Assembly (NCBI GenBank): GCA_907165135.1
Contig: OU015568.1
Coordinates: 5,526,501 to 5,590,500, forward strand
Origin: Oikopleura dioica
Taxonomy: Eukaryota; Chordata; Appendicularia; Copelata; Oikopleuridae
DNA: 64,000 bases
Direction of reading: 5' to 3'
Both the position numbers and the translations under genes were made by a program. This document shows positions 50,301 to 59,031 of this stretch, piece after piece; the first letter of the stretch is position 1; each line of letters starts with the position of its first letter. A model generated the notes under the pieces. The model did no database searches. It was not told where the DNA came from and saw only the letters and a list, made by a program, of their open reading frames with translations.

Positions 50301-52624
50301 CTCGTTATTTCTCAATCCGTGCCTGCGACAAAGCCGGCAACTGTGGCATCCCCTCTCCGCTCGCCCCAGTTCGAGTCACCCTCTACTACGATTCCAGTCT
50401 GAGAAACATGGTAGGCTTGATAAACAGTCTCCCAAGGACATGTTCAACGAACTAATCAAACTTGCCAATATTACCAGATCTGTAATAGACTTTGCTCGAT
50501 CCGGATCCATTCGGGCTAATAACAGTAGTATTAAATATGAGAGTTAATACCGACAGAAACTGGGTATCAACGCGAAAAACTGAAAATTACCGAATAAATG
50601 CCGGCTTTTTCAGTCAAAAATAAAAACGCGAAAGCACGCCTTTTTTGATCGCTGATAATTTTTGAATTCACAAATTATCGGATTCTGGTTGAACCAAATT
50701 CAAGCTCCTTCAAAGCTATTCAAAAACTTCAAGGCGAGTTTCAAGCTCAAAAATGAAAATAAAATATTTGTCTGTTGTCCGCTTCCGCTTTCTCTCCCAT
50801 TTTTGCTATGCGTTTTTTAATAATCACTAACAACCAAATTAACAATCTGAAAAAAAAAACAGTGAGAAACTCGAAAAAAGACGATTTCAATACGCTGATA
50901 AGGTCTTGGAGATCAATTTTTCTTCCTTGATTTCGATTGAAAATTCTAGAGAAAAAGACATTTCTTTAAAAATCTACAGAGAGCTTGCTTGATAACGAAA
51001 TTTTCATCGAGCTTTCTCATTGGTCGATTTTTTAAAGAAAAATCCCTTGAACAGATTTCGACCAATAGGAAGGCTTGATGAAATATTTCGTTATCGTGGT
51101 AGCAAGCTGTAGACATTTGAATTAAGAGTTTTAATTCGATATTTTTTGATGAGTCATCGAATATATTTTTCTTTTGAAATTTACAGAGTTGATAACGAAA
51201 TTTTCATCGAGCCTTCTCATTGGTCGACTTTTTAAAAAAAATCCCCTCTTCAATTTTCGACCAATAGGAAGGCCCGATGAAATATTTCGTTATCAATGCA
51301 GCAAGCTGTAGATATTTGATGACTGAGTTTTTGAAACACAATTTATGATGAGTCATCGAAAATTTGTTTCTTTCATGATTTTCGATCTCCAAAAAAGACC
51401 CACTCAAAAAGAAATCGAGCAATTTATTTACCAAGCAAAATTTCTTCTGAAAAAGGAAAAAGAAGAGCACCCAATCAAAGACTTAATTTTGAACCCTGGC
51501 GTTGTCGAAAACCAGCGTCAAAAAGCGCTAGAACAGATGGAACAGCTTTGGTCTCTCTTTTTAAACAAGAATATTTTGCGAAAATAAGGGTGATCGGAAA
51601 AAAGCGCATAGCACGAGAAGCAGCGGCACAGGCGGAGAGGATTTTTGATGCTCATTTCAGCGTTTATGGCATAATTGTGAGTTTTGGAATTCCAACTCAC
51701 CAAATCTTAATTTGGCCTGATTAAACAAATCATTTTTCTAGCCCGAACTTCCGCAGAAGAACGAACTCACTGGTGGAGACAAGGATAAACAACAACAAAC
51801 TGGTGGTGGTGCAGTTATTGGTGCTTCCCTTGGTGCTATTGGCATCATTTTGTGACGGGTTAAAAATTGTTCAAAACGGGCCAAAAATGGTCGATGCTGT
51901 TTTAACCCGGAAAAGGTGGCCTTAGTTGTAGTGGCCTTCCTCTTCGGTTCGAGGAAAAAGAAAAATCAGGGCAAATCAAAAGGTGCCTCCAAAGCTGGTT
52001 CTCGCCATGGATCTGCTGGGAGGTAAGCAAAAAGAATTTGGCTATTTTAAAATTTTAGAAAAAAACTTGCATCTGCGAGAAAATCTATCTCGGCCGCGCC
52101 CAAGAGGTTAAAACGCGCCAAAATTTTGGTCACGCGACTGTTTTTATATTCGTTTTACTGGGGTTAAAGACTGTTACCCCCTTATTTGGAGCCTAAGGGC
52201 TTCCCTTTTTCTTACAGTGTGAATCATACGGTATTTGAGGCAGTTGAATCAATTGCTAAACAAATTAGATTTTTTGATACTAAAAAGTTTTTAGGAAAGC
52301 GTCGACTGGGAAGGACAATTCTGACAGAAGATCGATCCGCTCTGGAAAATCAACTGGAAACTCAGTCTCTGCTGTCAAGGCAAAACAACGGCTGGCAAGT
52401 AGAAGTGGCGGAGCCGGTGCTCAAGTCAAAGTAAGAAAAAAGAGTTGAGACAATTCTTTTTTCGCTAGAAGATCACTTTTAATCGATATTATTCTTTTTA
52501 GGGTCGAAAACAGTCGATAGCTTCAAACACTTCAAGCAACAAAAGTGGCGTAAGAAGAGGGCCAAAAGCAAGTACAGTCAAGCTCAAGGCGAAGAAGCGA
52601 AACCAATCGACGCTAAACAAGTAG
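38378..52624 (+). CDS. CLCA-type protein with embedded C-type lectin domains
   Basis: Members of the CLCA family (calcium-activated chloride channel regulators) are secreted or single-pass proteins with a metalloprotease-like N domain and a VWA domain. The signal peptide is at 38378-38434 (MKKKPILLYICLLQCLFT). CLCA N-domain blocks follow (VVDNGYRHLNVII; WAKFRWGVFDE, where the usual HExxH-type helix reads GEWAKF). The VWA domain is in exon 40658-41334 (TIDTSTSMG, GTSIGHALQEA, IILLSDG). The next domain includes VILTDDGKHDDVIANDGIY. Exons 42976-44141 and 44295-45214 carry two lectin-like domains (DGFCYFISRDVQEQ; DICYHFNETKRNFFEAEKYC), a Thr-rich stretch and a long Asp/Glu run, then a CLCA-like beta domain (APARIKDLDV). 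Exons 45395-45494 and 45548-45787 follow. After a 3.4-kb intron, exons from 49241 on encode ITTRGEQCC, a domain RYFSIRACDKAGNCGIPSP, one membrane helix (AVIGASLGAIGIILVALV) and a Ser/Lys-rich tail ending at 52624. Joining the two halves is inference from phase and domain order. Several joins need non-GT donors. Confidence 0.85.
38723..38794 (+). tRNA. tRNA-Asp (GTC)
   Basis: A 72-bp cloverleaf: acceptor TCCGTGT pairs with ACACGGA, the anticodon arm is CCGCCTGTCACGCGG with anticodon GTC at 38756-38758, and the T arm is CGGGGTTCGATTCCCCG. It lies in an intron of the CLCA-type gene on the same strand. Confidence 0.97.
39617..39891 (+). mobile_element. HP1 element acting as an intron (carries a nested HP2)
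   Basis: Flanks ATCTAAGG (39610-39617) and ATCTCAGA (39885-39892) share 6 of 8 bases. The HP1 arms CTGGGCTCGGCAACCTGTG and CAGGTTTCTACACAGG then TTTCTGAGCC enclose an HP2 element at 39660-39808. It splits GYQGSYLR from MSQAFIEDP of the CLCA-type protein. Exact removal (GC...AG, 275 bp) restores frame. Confidence 0.85.
40306..40464. repeat. HP2 hairpin MITE in a CLCA intron
   Basis: GTAGGTGTCTGGAACCGACA at the left and TGTCGGTTCCAGACATCGCC at the right; core CGGCCAATCAGCAGCCGAG. It lies in intron 40278-40657. Confidence 0.85.
41335..41446 (+). mobile_element. HP1 element acting as an intron in the VWA region
   Basis: Arms GGGCTCGGAAAACTGTGTAG and CTACGCAGTTTCTTGAGCCC. Flanks ACAAAGGA and AAAAGGGA (6/8). 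It splits EEVSKRTK from GSSYFSDPE; the 112-bp insert shifts frame and brings a stop. Removal as GA...AG restores the CLCA reading frame. Confidence 0.85.
44169..44240 (-). tRNA. tRNA-Glu (CTC)
   Basis: On the minus strand: TCCCGAATGGTCTAGGGGTT start, anticodon loop TTCTCAC with anticodon CTC, T arm CCGGGTTCGATTCCCGG, and acceptor closing with TTCGGGA. It lies antisense in the CLCA intron 44142-44294. Confidence 0.97.
45301..45372 (-). tRNA. tRNA-Ala (TGC)
   Basis: On the minus strand: GGGGATGTAGCTCAGTGGTA, anticodon arm with TGC (CGCTTTGCATGTG), T arm CCGGGTTCAATCCCCG and 3' end CATCTCCA. It lies antisense in the CLCA intron 45215-45394. Confidence 0.97.
45922..49089 (-). CDS. Beta-1,3-galactosyltransferase-like protein (GT31), nested in a CLCA intron
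   Basis: Exons 49089-48443, 48151-47881, 47524-47127, 47016-46766, 46724-46634 and 46174-45922 join in frame to a type II Golgi-type protein. The start MNNIICFLIVFYGWLQ is a signal anchor just after a TTTTTTCAAG acceptor. About 300 residues of unrecognised stem follow, then the GT31 core: FLEDEFNKFNDIVIADFPD, TYNNLPLKTKS, a metal-binding DSD (HDSDTL), YPDYCNGQCAVM, and the catalytic-region EDIYFTGILREKAGV. The C-terminal tail is highly charged (KEKEHEEKERKKLEED). Two introns (48152-48442 and 47017-47126) are HP1 insertions; another holds an HP2. The acceptor sugar is unknown. Confidence 0.88.
46200..46620. repeat. Degenerate GTCACGAAT repeats in an intron
   Basis: Motifs such as TTGTCACGACTGTCACGAAT, CGTGACATTCGTGACATTTT and GTGACAATCGTGACAAAAAT recur in both orientations through this intron of the galactosyltransferase-like gene. 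The unit is about 10 bp and imperfect. Confidence 0.6.
47017..47126 (-). mobile_element. HP1 element acting as an intron in the galactosyltransferase gene
   Basis: Arms GGGCTCGGCAACCTGTGTC and GGTTTTTACTCAGGTTGCCG then AGCCC on the plus strand. It separates EDDDQR from CYHRPMTEEE. Flanks TCAACGAT and AGAAAGCT share 4 of 8 bases, the weakest duplication of the set. A TG...AG intron gives an in-frame join. Confidence 0.7.
47692..47852. repeat. HP2 hairpin MITE
   Basis: GGATGGTGTCCGGAACCGAC and its inverse GTCGGTTCCAGACACCATCC bound the copy; it fills part of the intron 47525-47880. Confidence 0.85.
48152..48442 (-). mobile_element. HP1 element acting as an intron (carries a nested HP2)
   Basis: On the minus strand CTTGGCTTGGCGACCTGTG opens and TTGCCAAGCCCAG closes the element; flanks TTCACAAG and TCTACAAG share 6 of 8 bases. 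A complete HP2 (48207-48366) sits inside. It splits MAKLAFTR from HQWEASLRP. Removal as CT...AG restores the protein; unremoved, the frame meets a stop after AWRPV. Confidence 0.85.
49965..50222. repeat. Long hairpin (arms about 100 bp) with GCCGC core
   Basis: TTTTCACTGAAATCCAAAAA at the left is inverted at the right as TTTTTTTGGAATTTCAGTGA, and the arms continue to the CGAGAAGCCGCTTGCGG and CAAGCGACTTCTCG core. It is inside a CLCA intron (about 49908-50299). Confidence 0.8.
50977..51114. repeat. HP4 hairpin element, copy 1
   Basis: CTACAGAGAGCTTGCTTGAT then AACGAAATTTTCATCGAGC at the left, with inverse GATGAAATATTTCGTTATCG and AGCAAGCTGTAG at the right. It contains CTCATTGGTCGA and its inverse TCGACCAATAGG. 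Confidence 0.8.
51180..51311. repeat. HP4 hairpin element, copy 2
   Basis: GTTGATAACGAAATTTTCATC at the left and ATGAAATATTTCGTTATC then GCAAGCTGTAG at the right. It is 66 bp from copy 1 in the same orientation, so either a tandem duplication or two insertions in one CLCA intron. Confidence 0.8.
51853..51915 (+). repeat. Short inverted-repeat intron in the CLCA membrane helix
   Basis: The 63-bp segment carries inverted ends (GACGGGTTAAAA and TTTTAACCCGG) and interrupts the helix between GAIGIIL and VALVVVAFLFG. Frame needs either a TG-AG or GT-AA intron. A related sequence lies near 52108-52166 in the next intron. Confidence 0.6.
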
Positions 52625-52821
52625 TTCAAAACTCATTTCAAAAGTTCAGTCCAATAAATGTAAAGAAAAAAGAAATGGATTTTATTTCACAAATTGATGA
52701 GCGCGTAAGTGATGGAGAATAATTGATTTGAGAAGGAATTTTGCAGGCTTATAATTTTCTGAAAAGACAAATAAATGAGTTATTTTTTTAAAATGCCTTA
52801 CCGTCAGTTGTTTTTTCATTT

Positions 52822-55613
52822 TTACTCTTCTTTTGGGGTCAATGTGATGGAGTAAGCTTCAAGACAGAGATACCACGTTCCTTTCTTCATGTGAATTGTT
52901 TCGTGAATTAACTTGCTTGTGTTATTGCCATCACTGTAAACATAATCTCCGAATTCTTTCAAGCAATGAGAAATCTTTTTCTCAACGACATAGTATCGTT
53001 GGTTGATGGGAATTCTGATTTCAGCGCCGAAATGTTCGATTAATGTGTTCTGGATAACGTATTCGGATTTAATTTGGTCGATTCGGTCAACGACCATTTG
53101 GTGAAAAAAAACTTTATATATTTTGTCTGTCGGACAAAAATCATAAATAGCGCCGGTAACTGTCAGTGGACGATCAATTTTATCCATTTGATGGTGAAGA
53201 AACACTTAAGAATATATCAAAAATAAAGATCATACTTATACTGTTAAAATTTTACCAGTTTCAAAATTGAAATCAGCTTTCACATAACTTTTTTTTGTTA
53301 GAATCTCCCATCCACTGTCATTCAAATATGTTTTGAATTTGAGTCTCTTGAGAAGCGTTTCGACTGGAGTGTATTGAAATTTTTGTTCTCCTTCTTTCGG
53401 ATTTAGATTCAATCCAGTCATGCTTCGTGGATAAATGACCATCGTTATTGTAGTGAAAATTCTTTCCATCGAAAAACGGTCTTTCATAATTGCTTCAGAA
53501 ACACTTTTCAAGTCATGTTTGAGTGCCCATCTCAGAAGAGTAGTGACCGAGATCGGCACACACAGATTTGTGTCTTTTTGGTTAACGACATTTTTCGTCA
53601 GATTTTCGAAGTTGAGGTTCATTTGTTTTGTGAGATTTTCTTTCATATTTGACATTGCAGAAGATTTCCCAAGATATGGATCGTTTTGAACGTCATATGA
53701 TGATGCATGCTTTAAAGAAATAACCTTTGAAACACCTTCGATTCCCCCAGCTGGAATCTGACCCCAAGACTTGTGGAACCATCCAGCACGAAATTCCTTA
53801 ATTATTAACAAGTGTTCTTTCTTATGCTTGAATACCGTTAATTCTTTTTTAATCTGATCTCTATCAGCGTCTGTCTCTATTGGTTTGAACAAAAGATACC
53901 AGGCGGTATTCCAATCGCATAAAGTCCACACGTGCACTGGGAATTCGACGTCCATTATAAAATTGTTTGCACCGGTATCCACCAACTGAACAATAGTCGA
54001 AAATGCAGGTGTGCCCGCATCTAAAAGAAAAGTTTGTCTTACGAGTATTTATGGCTGACACTGACTATGTCGCCGAATGTCGCCGAATGTCGCCAAAAAA
54101 AAACAAAAACACCATGTTCTAGAAAACTTCGATTCCTGGTCATAAAATCGTTTTCTTATAGAAAATACTATTATGATCGTTAAAAATGTAATTTTAACAG
54201 AAATTAGCATAAAATTAGCCATATGAAACCTAAACTAAACATCCCGTCAAGAAATCTTTGTGCGCTTCGCGCCTGGATAGAAGGAAACTCAAAGAGTGAG
54301 TCTGTCAATTTTTGCGCCTCCGTCATTTTCTAGAACGATTTTATTTTGATACCGAGACGTTTTTTTTTTATTTTGAGGCTATTTTCAACAAAATGGCGAC
54401 ATTCAGCGACATTCGGCGACATAGTCAGTGCGTCCCGTATTTATCGTTCTTACGTATATATCTGAGTTGTTCATATCTACTCCCTCTCGGTGAATAACCC
54501 ATTTCTTCATAGCTCTTTTTTCGTCTAATTCTTTGAATGACTCCGAAATCGCTCCACTTTGGAACGTCGCCAACAAGAAGAACGTTCGCCGGTTTGGCGT
54601 CTAATTGTTTGATCCCAACGCGATCTAAATATTTGAATCCTGCTTCGATTTCAGGGAGCATATTTTTCCTCTTTTCTATGCTCAAAGGTTTAGCATCAGT
54701 CAGTCGGTCTTTCAAGTTGCCATCGCATTTCTCCATGATCGTTATGCATCCCAAACAGTCAACTTTCATTTTATCATTTTGTAGGAAAATTTCAATATTG
54801 GAGTAGTGTTTCACTACATTTCTGTGAAATGGGATCGCATTTTTGCTTTTATAGGATTCAGCGATTTCGTAATCTGAATGTCAATTTGATACCAATTTGA
54901 GCTTCTTAATTTGATTGACAAAATTACCTTTAGAAAGATTGATTTTAAAATGCAGCTCCTCATCCTTCAGGGCCTTCGTAAACAGCGCTGGATCAAAACA
55001 TTGAACTCTAACGGCAACTTTAAGGTCTCCAAAACTTTCATCGAAAACTATTGCTTCTCCTCCCGCTGAAATGATTTCTTCTTTACGCAAATCAAGGTTC
55101 CAGTTTCCATTTTCAGCTTTTAAATTTGATCGTTGAATTTTGATTTTTGCCTTGGAAAATCCCCACATATTCTTTTTTGTATATTCTGCATTTTCCGAAA
55201 GAATTTTTTTTTGCAGCTCCGTAGCCGGCCAACTTCTGTAACCGGTTGTAATTTTGGTGGGAAAACCTCTGATTTTATCATAGTGATAGATTTTAAATTC
55301 TATTTTGCCTTTTCCATTCTCAAAAATCACCTCTGACCATCCAGGTATTTTTCTTAATTCATCATTTTCACCTTCGAGCTCCATTCTCTCGACGGACAAG
55401 ATCAGTCTATCCAAATCATTCCTTGTCGTTTCTCTCTTCAAATTCTTTTTAAAACCCTCAAGCCATTCCTCAATCGCTTCTTTTGTCAATTCTTTTGGAT
55501 GCGTCGATACAAGTAAATTGTTTTCATCGGTTTCTTGACATTCCTCGTCCTTCCACCAATAAGACCATATCGAGTACCAATAAGAGTATATATAGCTACT
55601 TTTTCCACGCCTC
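52822..55613 (-). CDS. Divergent protein-kinase-like gene with unrecognised C-terminal region
   Basis: Minus-strand exons 55613(?) to 54432, 54020-53236 and 53184-52822 read in one direction. Kinase-like features in order: a Gly-rich strand (ISAGGEAIVF), AVRV where the usual AxK lysine would be, a hinge (ITIMEKCDGNLKDRL), the catalytic loop (KQLDAKPANVLL, with Asp, Lys and Asn) and a DFG (WSDFGVI). The usual His-Arg before the catalytic Asp is absent. The C-terminal 300 residues are unknown; NLCVPISVTTLLRWAL there recalls the active Cys region of papain-fold proteins, a weak hint. A TGA at 54881-54883 lies in frame between the first two kinase blocks, and the join after 53236 needs a TA donor, so this may be a decaying copy or use non-canonical splicing. 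Confidence 0.55.
54059..54430. mobile_element. Element with CACTGAC termini
   Basis: CACTGACTATGTCGCCGAAT at the left is inverted as ATTCGGCGACATAGTCAGTG at the right, with ATGTCGCC subrepeats next to both ends. It occupies the intron between two kinase-like exons. CACTG ends are typical of CACTA-type transposons, but no clear 3-bp target duplication is visible. Confidence 0.7.
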
Positions 55614-56172
55614 GAAATTAAAAATGTGAGTTTTTAAAATTGCTCTTCTCAAAAACGGGAGATCATAAAAACTCAAAAATTTTTCAAAAAATTGACTACT
55701 TTCAACTAACTTTTTTTTGATAAAAGCGTCGCTGAATTCCTACCCGTTTTGCGAGGTCAAGTCATTGCGCCACCGTGTCGTTAAAAAATCAGAAACCTAT
55801 TCATCGGCTCAACATCTTCAGAGAAATTCGGTCATAAATATGAATCGCAAAGCTTCATTCGTAACAGCTTCATGAGTCGACTCAAATTGAGCTCTTATGA
55901 ATTTCGCTGATTATCAACCACCATGACTTAACGACTCTAGATTCTCGCCTTTAGATGCGATTTTATGATTTCAAAGACTCATTCTTTGACAATTGTAAGC
56001 AGCAGACCGAGAGCGCCAGTCGACCATCCGATTAAAATGGTTAATTTAAAGTCGAAAAAAGATACAGCCAAGATTTATTCACAATGATACTAGTCAGATC
56101 GATAAGCAGAAATAGACACGGTCAAAAATTTTTTGAAGACACAAAAATACGCAAAACTATCGGTAATATGAA
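55614..56172. other. Spacer without recognised gene
   Basis: About 560 bp between the kinase-like gene and the acetyltransferase gene. No long frame, repeat or RNA gene recognised; it probably holds the 5' exon or promoter of the kinase-like gene. Confidence 0.4.
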
Positions 56173-58067
56173 TCAACACGAATTCTCCAACGCTAGGCGG
56201 CTCTAGAAAGCCTCCGTCCAACATTCGAAACTTGATGGAGCGCTGCTAGTGACGCCCTGCGCGCAGCGGACCAGAGTGACGCGATGCGGCCAACTCCAAC
56301 GTGAGCGGAAACGTCGACTTCCGGACGCTTTAAAACAAGCTCGTATAAGAGAGGGTCGACAATGAGTAACACTCTGTCCTTCACTAACCTTGTAATCTCC
56401 TCCAACTTTCTTTTCGTCAAGTTCTTCTTGGACCTTTCTGTTGGCTTCTGCGATCGCTGCTAGTCGTAGCTTGTAAGCTCCTGTTCCGTATAGATTGTAG
56501 TGGAAGAGGTCCTTACTCATCCAGACTTTTTCGTTGTCCCTGAATATCAAACTGTGGAGAAAACCTGAGTCAGGATCAGAATAAAACCATTCTAATCTAT
56601 TCTCATATCCTGGCGAAGCCGCTTTGCGGCTTCGTTTTTAAAAAAGCCGCTACGCGGCTTTTCATTTATGACATTTCAGACCCTGACTCAGGTTTTCTAC
56701 ACAGATTACTGCGGTCAGAAGTTTTGTAAGAAAAGCCCTTTCTCAGAAAATTAATTGTTTGCAACTTTACCTTTTTCTGTCCATAGCATGTTTCGCAACA
56801 GAAAAAAACGAATTGAGCTTCTGATGAAGTTGACCTTCGTGAACATCAATAAACGGAATTCGCTCGCCAGTCTTCATTCTGCTCATTCCCATATGATGAA
56901 AAAACGATCGATCAGTCTGATAGCAAAATTGAAATCAACAACGATTTTTCTTTCGAAAGAACTCACCTCGGTTCTTGAGCAAAGCCCGAATTTGTCCTGA
57001 TCGCATTCCATTTTGAGGAACTCTTCCAGCGACTTGAAAAAGTACCTTCCATATCCATGCCCGCGATGGGATTTCTGAAAGAGGAAAGATCATTTTCTTT
57101 CTTTTCTCGAAAAAGACCTTGATGACAAATTCGTCGATGTAGGCCATGTTTGTGGATCCAGCAACTCGGAGCATTTTGCAGTGCGCGATTGGGTCCATAT
57201 CGCATTTGTGAATTTTCGAAATGTAGTCGGAGCGAATCTTTCAAAGAGTCAAAGGAGTTGAAATTGAAAGGATTTAGACTGTGTTTATTTTAAAGCGATA
57301 AAACTTAACTGCAGACCTGTGTCTTACTGTAACGGCTTGCAGATAAGAGGTGGCAAAAGTGACCCACACGGGTAGAATTTATTGCCGTCAGGGTCTTTTG
57401 TTTCTGTAAGTTCTCAGCGCTAAGTCGTTCTAGAACGAAATTTACTGTACCAACTACCAAGTAATGACTCTTTCCAAAATAACATGCATTGGTAACTCAT
57501 CTGTACTCTCATGGAGCGAGGCGAGTCTTTGCTTATACAAGCATTTTTACTCAAACTCTATTTTGATTCGAGGCTCAGGAATCAAGGATGGGTGGAAAAT
57601 GCTTTCCTGATACTTTTTGGCCGTCGTTTTCAAAGGAAATTCGTCTTGTAGGAGCCGAAGAGTTTCATTTATTGGAGATTTTTCTTCTTCAAAGTCGTAA
57701 ATTAGCTAAAATAATCAAAAAAACATGCCGAAAAGCGGCACGAATCAAGAAAAAAAATGAATTTTCGAAAGACCAATAAGATTGCTGAATTTGACCTACC
57801 GGCCAATCAAAACTCAGATCCATAAAATCACTTTATTTTCTTGGTTTTGACCCAAAAAAATGCTAAAATTTTGGATTCTATTGGTAAAAAATATGAATTT
57901 TGGCCTAAAAATGTCTCATTTTGGTGATTTTGGGCTCTAGAAAATGGTCAAAACCGGCCATTTACCTGGAGTTTTTTGAAGTTATCTTGGCATTCGTGAA
58001 GTTTCATGATGATGAAGTCCTCATGTTTGTGAATTTTGTTGGTGCTAGAAATTCTCGATAGAGGCAT
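56173..58067 (-). CDS. GNAT-family N-acetyltransferase
   Basis: Exons 58067-57966, 57705-57553, 57237-57118, 57074-56967, 56916-56771, 56539-56389 and 56202-56173. The start is MPLSRISSTNKIHKHEDF. The acetyl-CoA-binding core is NMAYIDEFVIKKSHRGHGYG then RYFFKSLEEFL, with the R-G-x-G-x-G loop of GNAT enzymes and the preceding beta strand. The C terminus (HHMGMSRMKTGERIPF, and MSKDLFHYNLYGTGAYK) is not recognised. The join of exons 2 and 3 keeps frame with a GA-AG intron. The intron 56540-56770 contains an HP1 element with a GCCGC palindrome. The substrate cannot be predicted. Confidence 0.72.
56551..56707. repeat. HP1 hairpin element in an intron
   Basis: AACTGTGGAGAAAACCTGAG and CTGACTCAGGTTTTCTACAC then AGATT, enclosing GAAGCCGCTTTGCGGCTTCG and AAAAGCCGCTACGCGGCTTT. 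Confidence 0.75.
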
Positions 58068-58451
58068 TGTTGAATTTCAAAAAACCGAAAAATAAAGGAA
58101 CTCGAGGAGAAAATAAGATCGGCTTCTGACTGTGTCTAAAATCAGACAGCAGCGAGATTTGCATAAAATGAACGTATTTTTATTGAGTGCAAGGGGCGAA
58201 AAAACGGTGCAAGGTGGTTATTGAAGATTTTTCGCTGTCATCAGCATTGTCCCTTCTGAGTCGAAACTGAAGCTAGTACCGCGTATGTTCTGACCTCAAA
58301 CTTACCCGCAAAAAAAGCGATAAACGGCTCTTACCATTTTCCACATCATTTGAGTAACCCCGGGTCAAAGACGTTTATCCCGTAAATTACCGCGATTTTC
58401 ATGTTTAAAAACACTTTTTTGCTAGAATTCCGGTTCAAAATCGCAGATATT

Positions 58452-58726
58452 ATTCGGCAATCTGTGTAAAAACCCTGAGTTAGGGTCTGAAAGTTCTTTA
58501 AGGGTGTCAACATCGATTTCGGGCTTACTTTTTCCCCGGTTTAAAACTAATCGACTAATGAAACAAACCTTAAGTCAATCGATGTTAATAAAAAGCCGCG
58601 TAGCGGCTTTTTCAAAATCGAAGCCGCGAAGCGGCTTCGCAAAACTTTTCTTATTTCTTATTCTTCTTATTTATATTGGAGTTCTGGATTTTGCAGAACC
58701 TGACTCAGGTTCTCTACACAGATTTT
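58452..58726. repeat. HP1 hairpin element in intergenic DNA
   Basis: GGCAATCTGTGTAAAAACCC and TGAGTTAGGGTC at the left, CCTGACTCAGGTTCTCTACA at the right; the interior has AAAAGCCGCGTAGCGGCTTT. The stretch 58068-58451 before it shows no gene. Confidence 0.7.
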
Positions 58727-59031
58727 TTTTCCGTAAAACTATCTCGATATTTAAAATCATACCCATTTTTGTTGAGCAAAACCATCTTTTTTCTGACTTT
58801 TTTTTCAAAAATAAATGATCGAACTTTTCTGACTTCTGACTCTCGAACAACTGAAACCTCCTTGTCTACGTATTTCTGACCAATATGCTGACCCGAGCCG
58901 GAAAGGTAATTTCTTCACTTTCACTCTTTTTTTCCAGCGGGTGATGAAACGACCAAATGCGGCGAAATCCTTCAACACGTCAAAAATTGCACGTTATCAA
59001 AACACGACGTAAGCGTTTTCTACTTCCGTTT

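Noticed and set aside
58825-59013. Possible small plus-strand gene (MLTRAGK / RVMKRPNAAKSF or KCGEILQHVKNC)
   Set aside because: Two competing frames across a GTAATT...CCAG intron, no recognisable family, and the 3' part runs into the antisense of the dehydrogenase gene.
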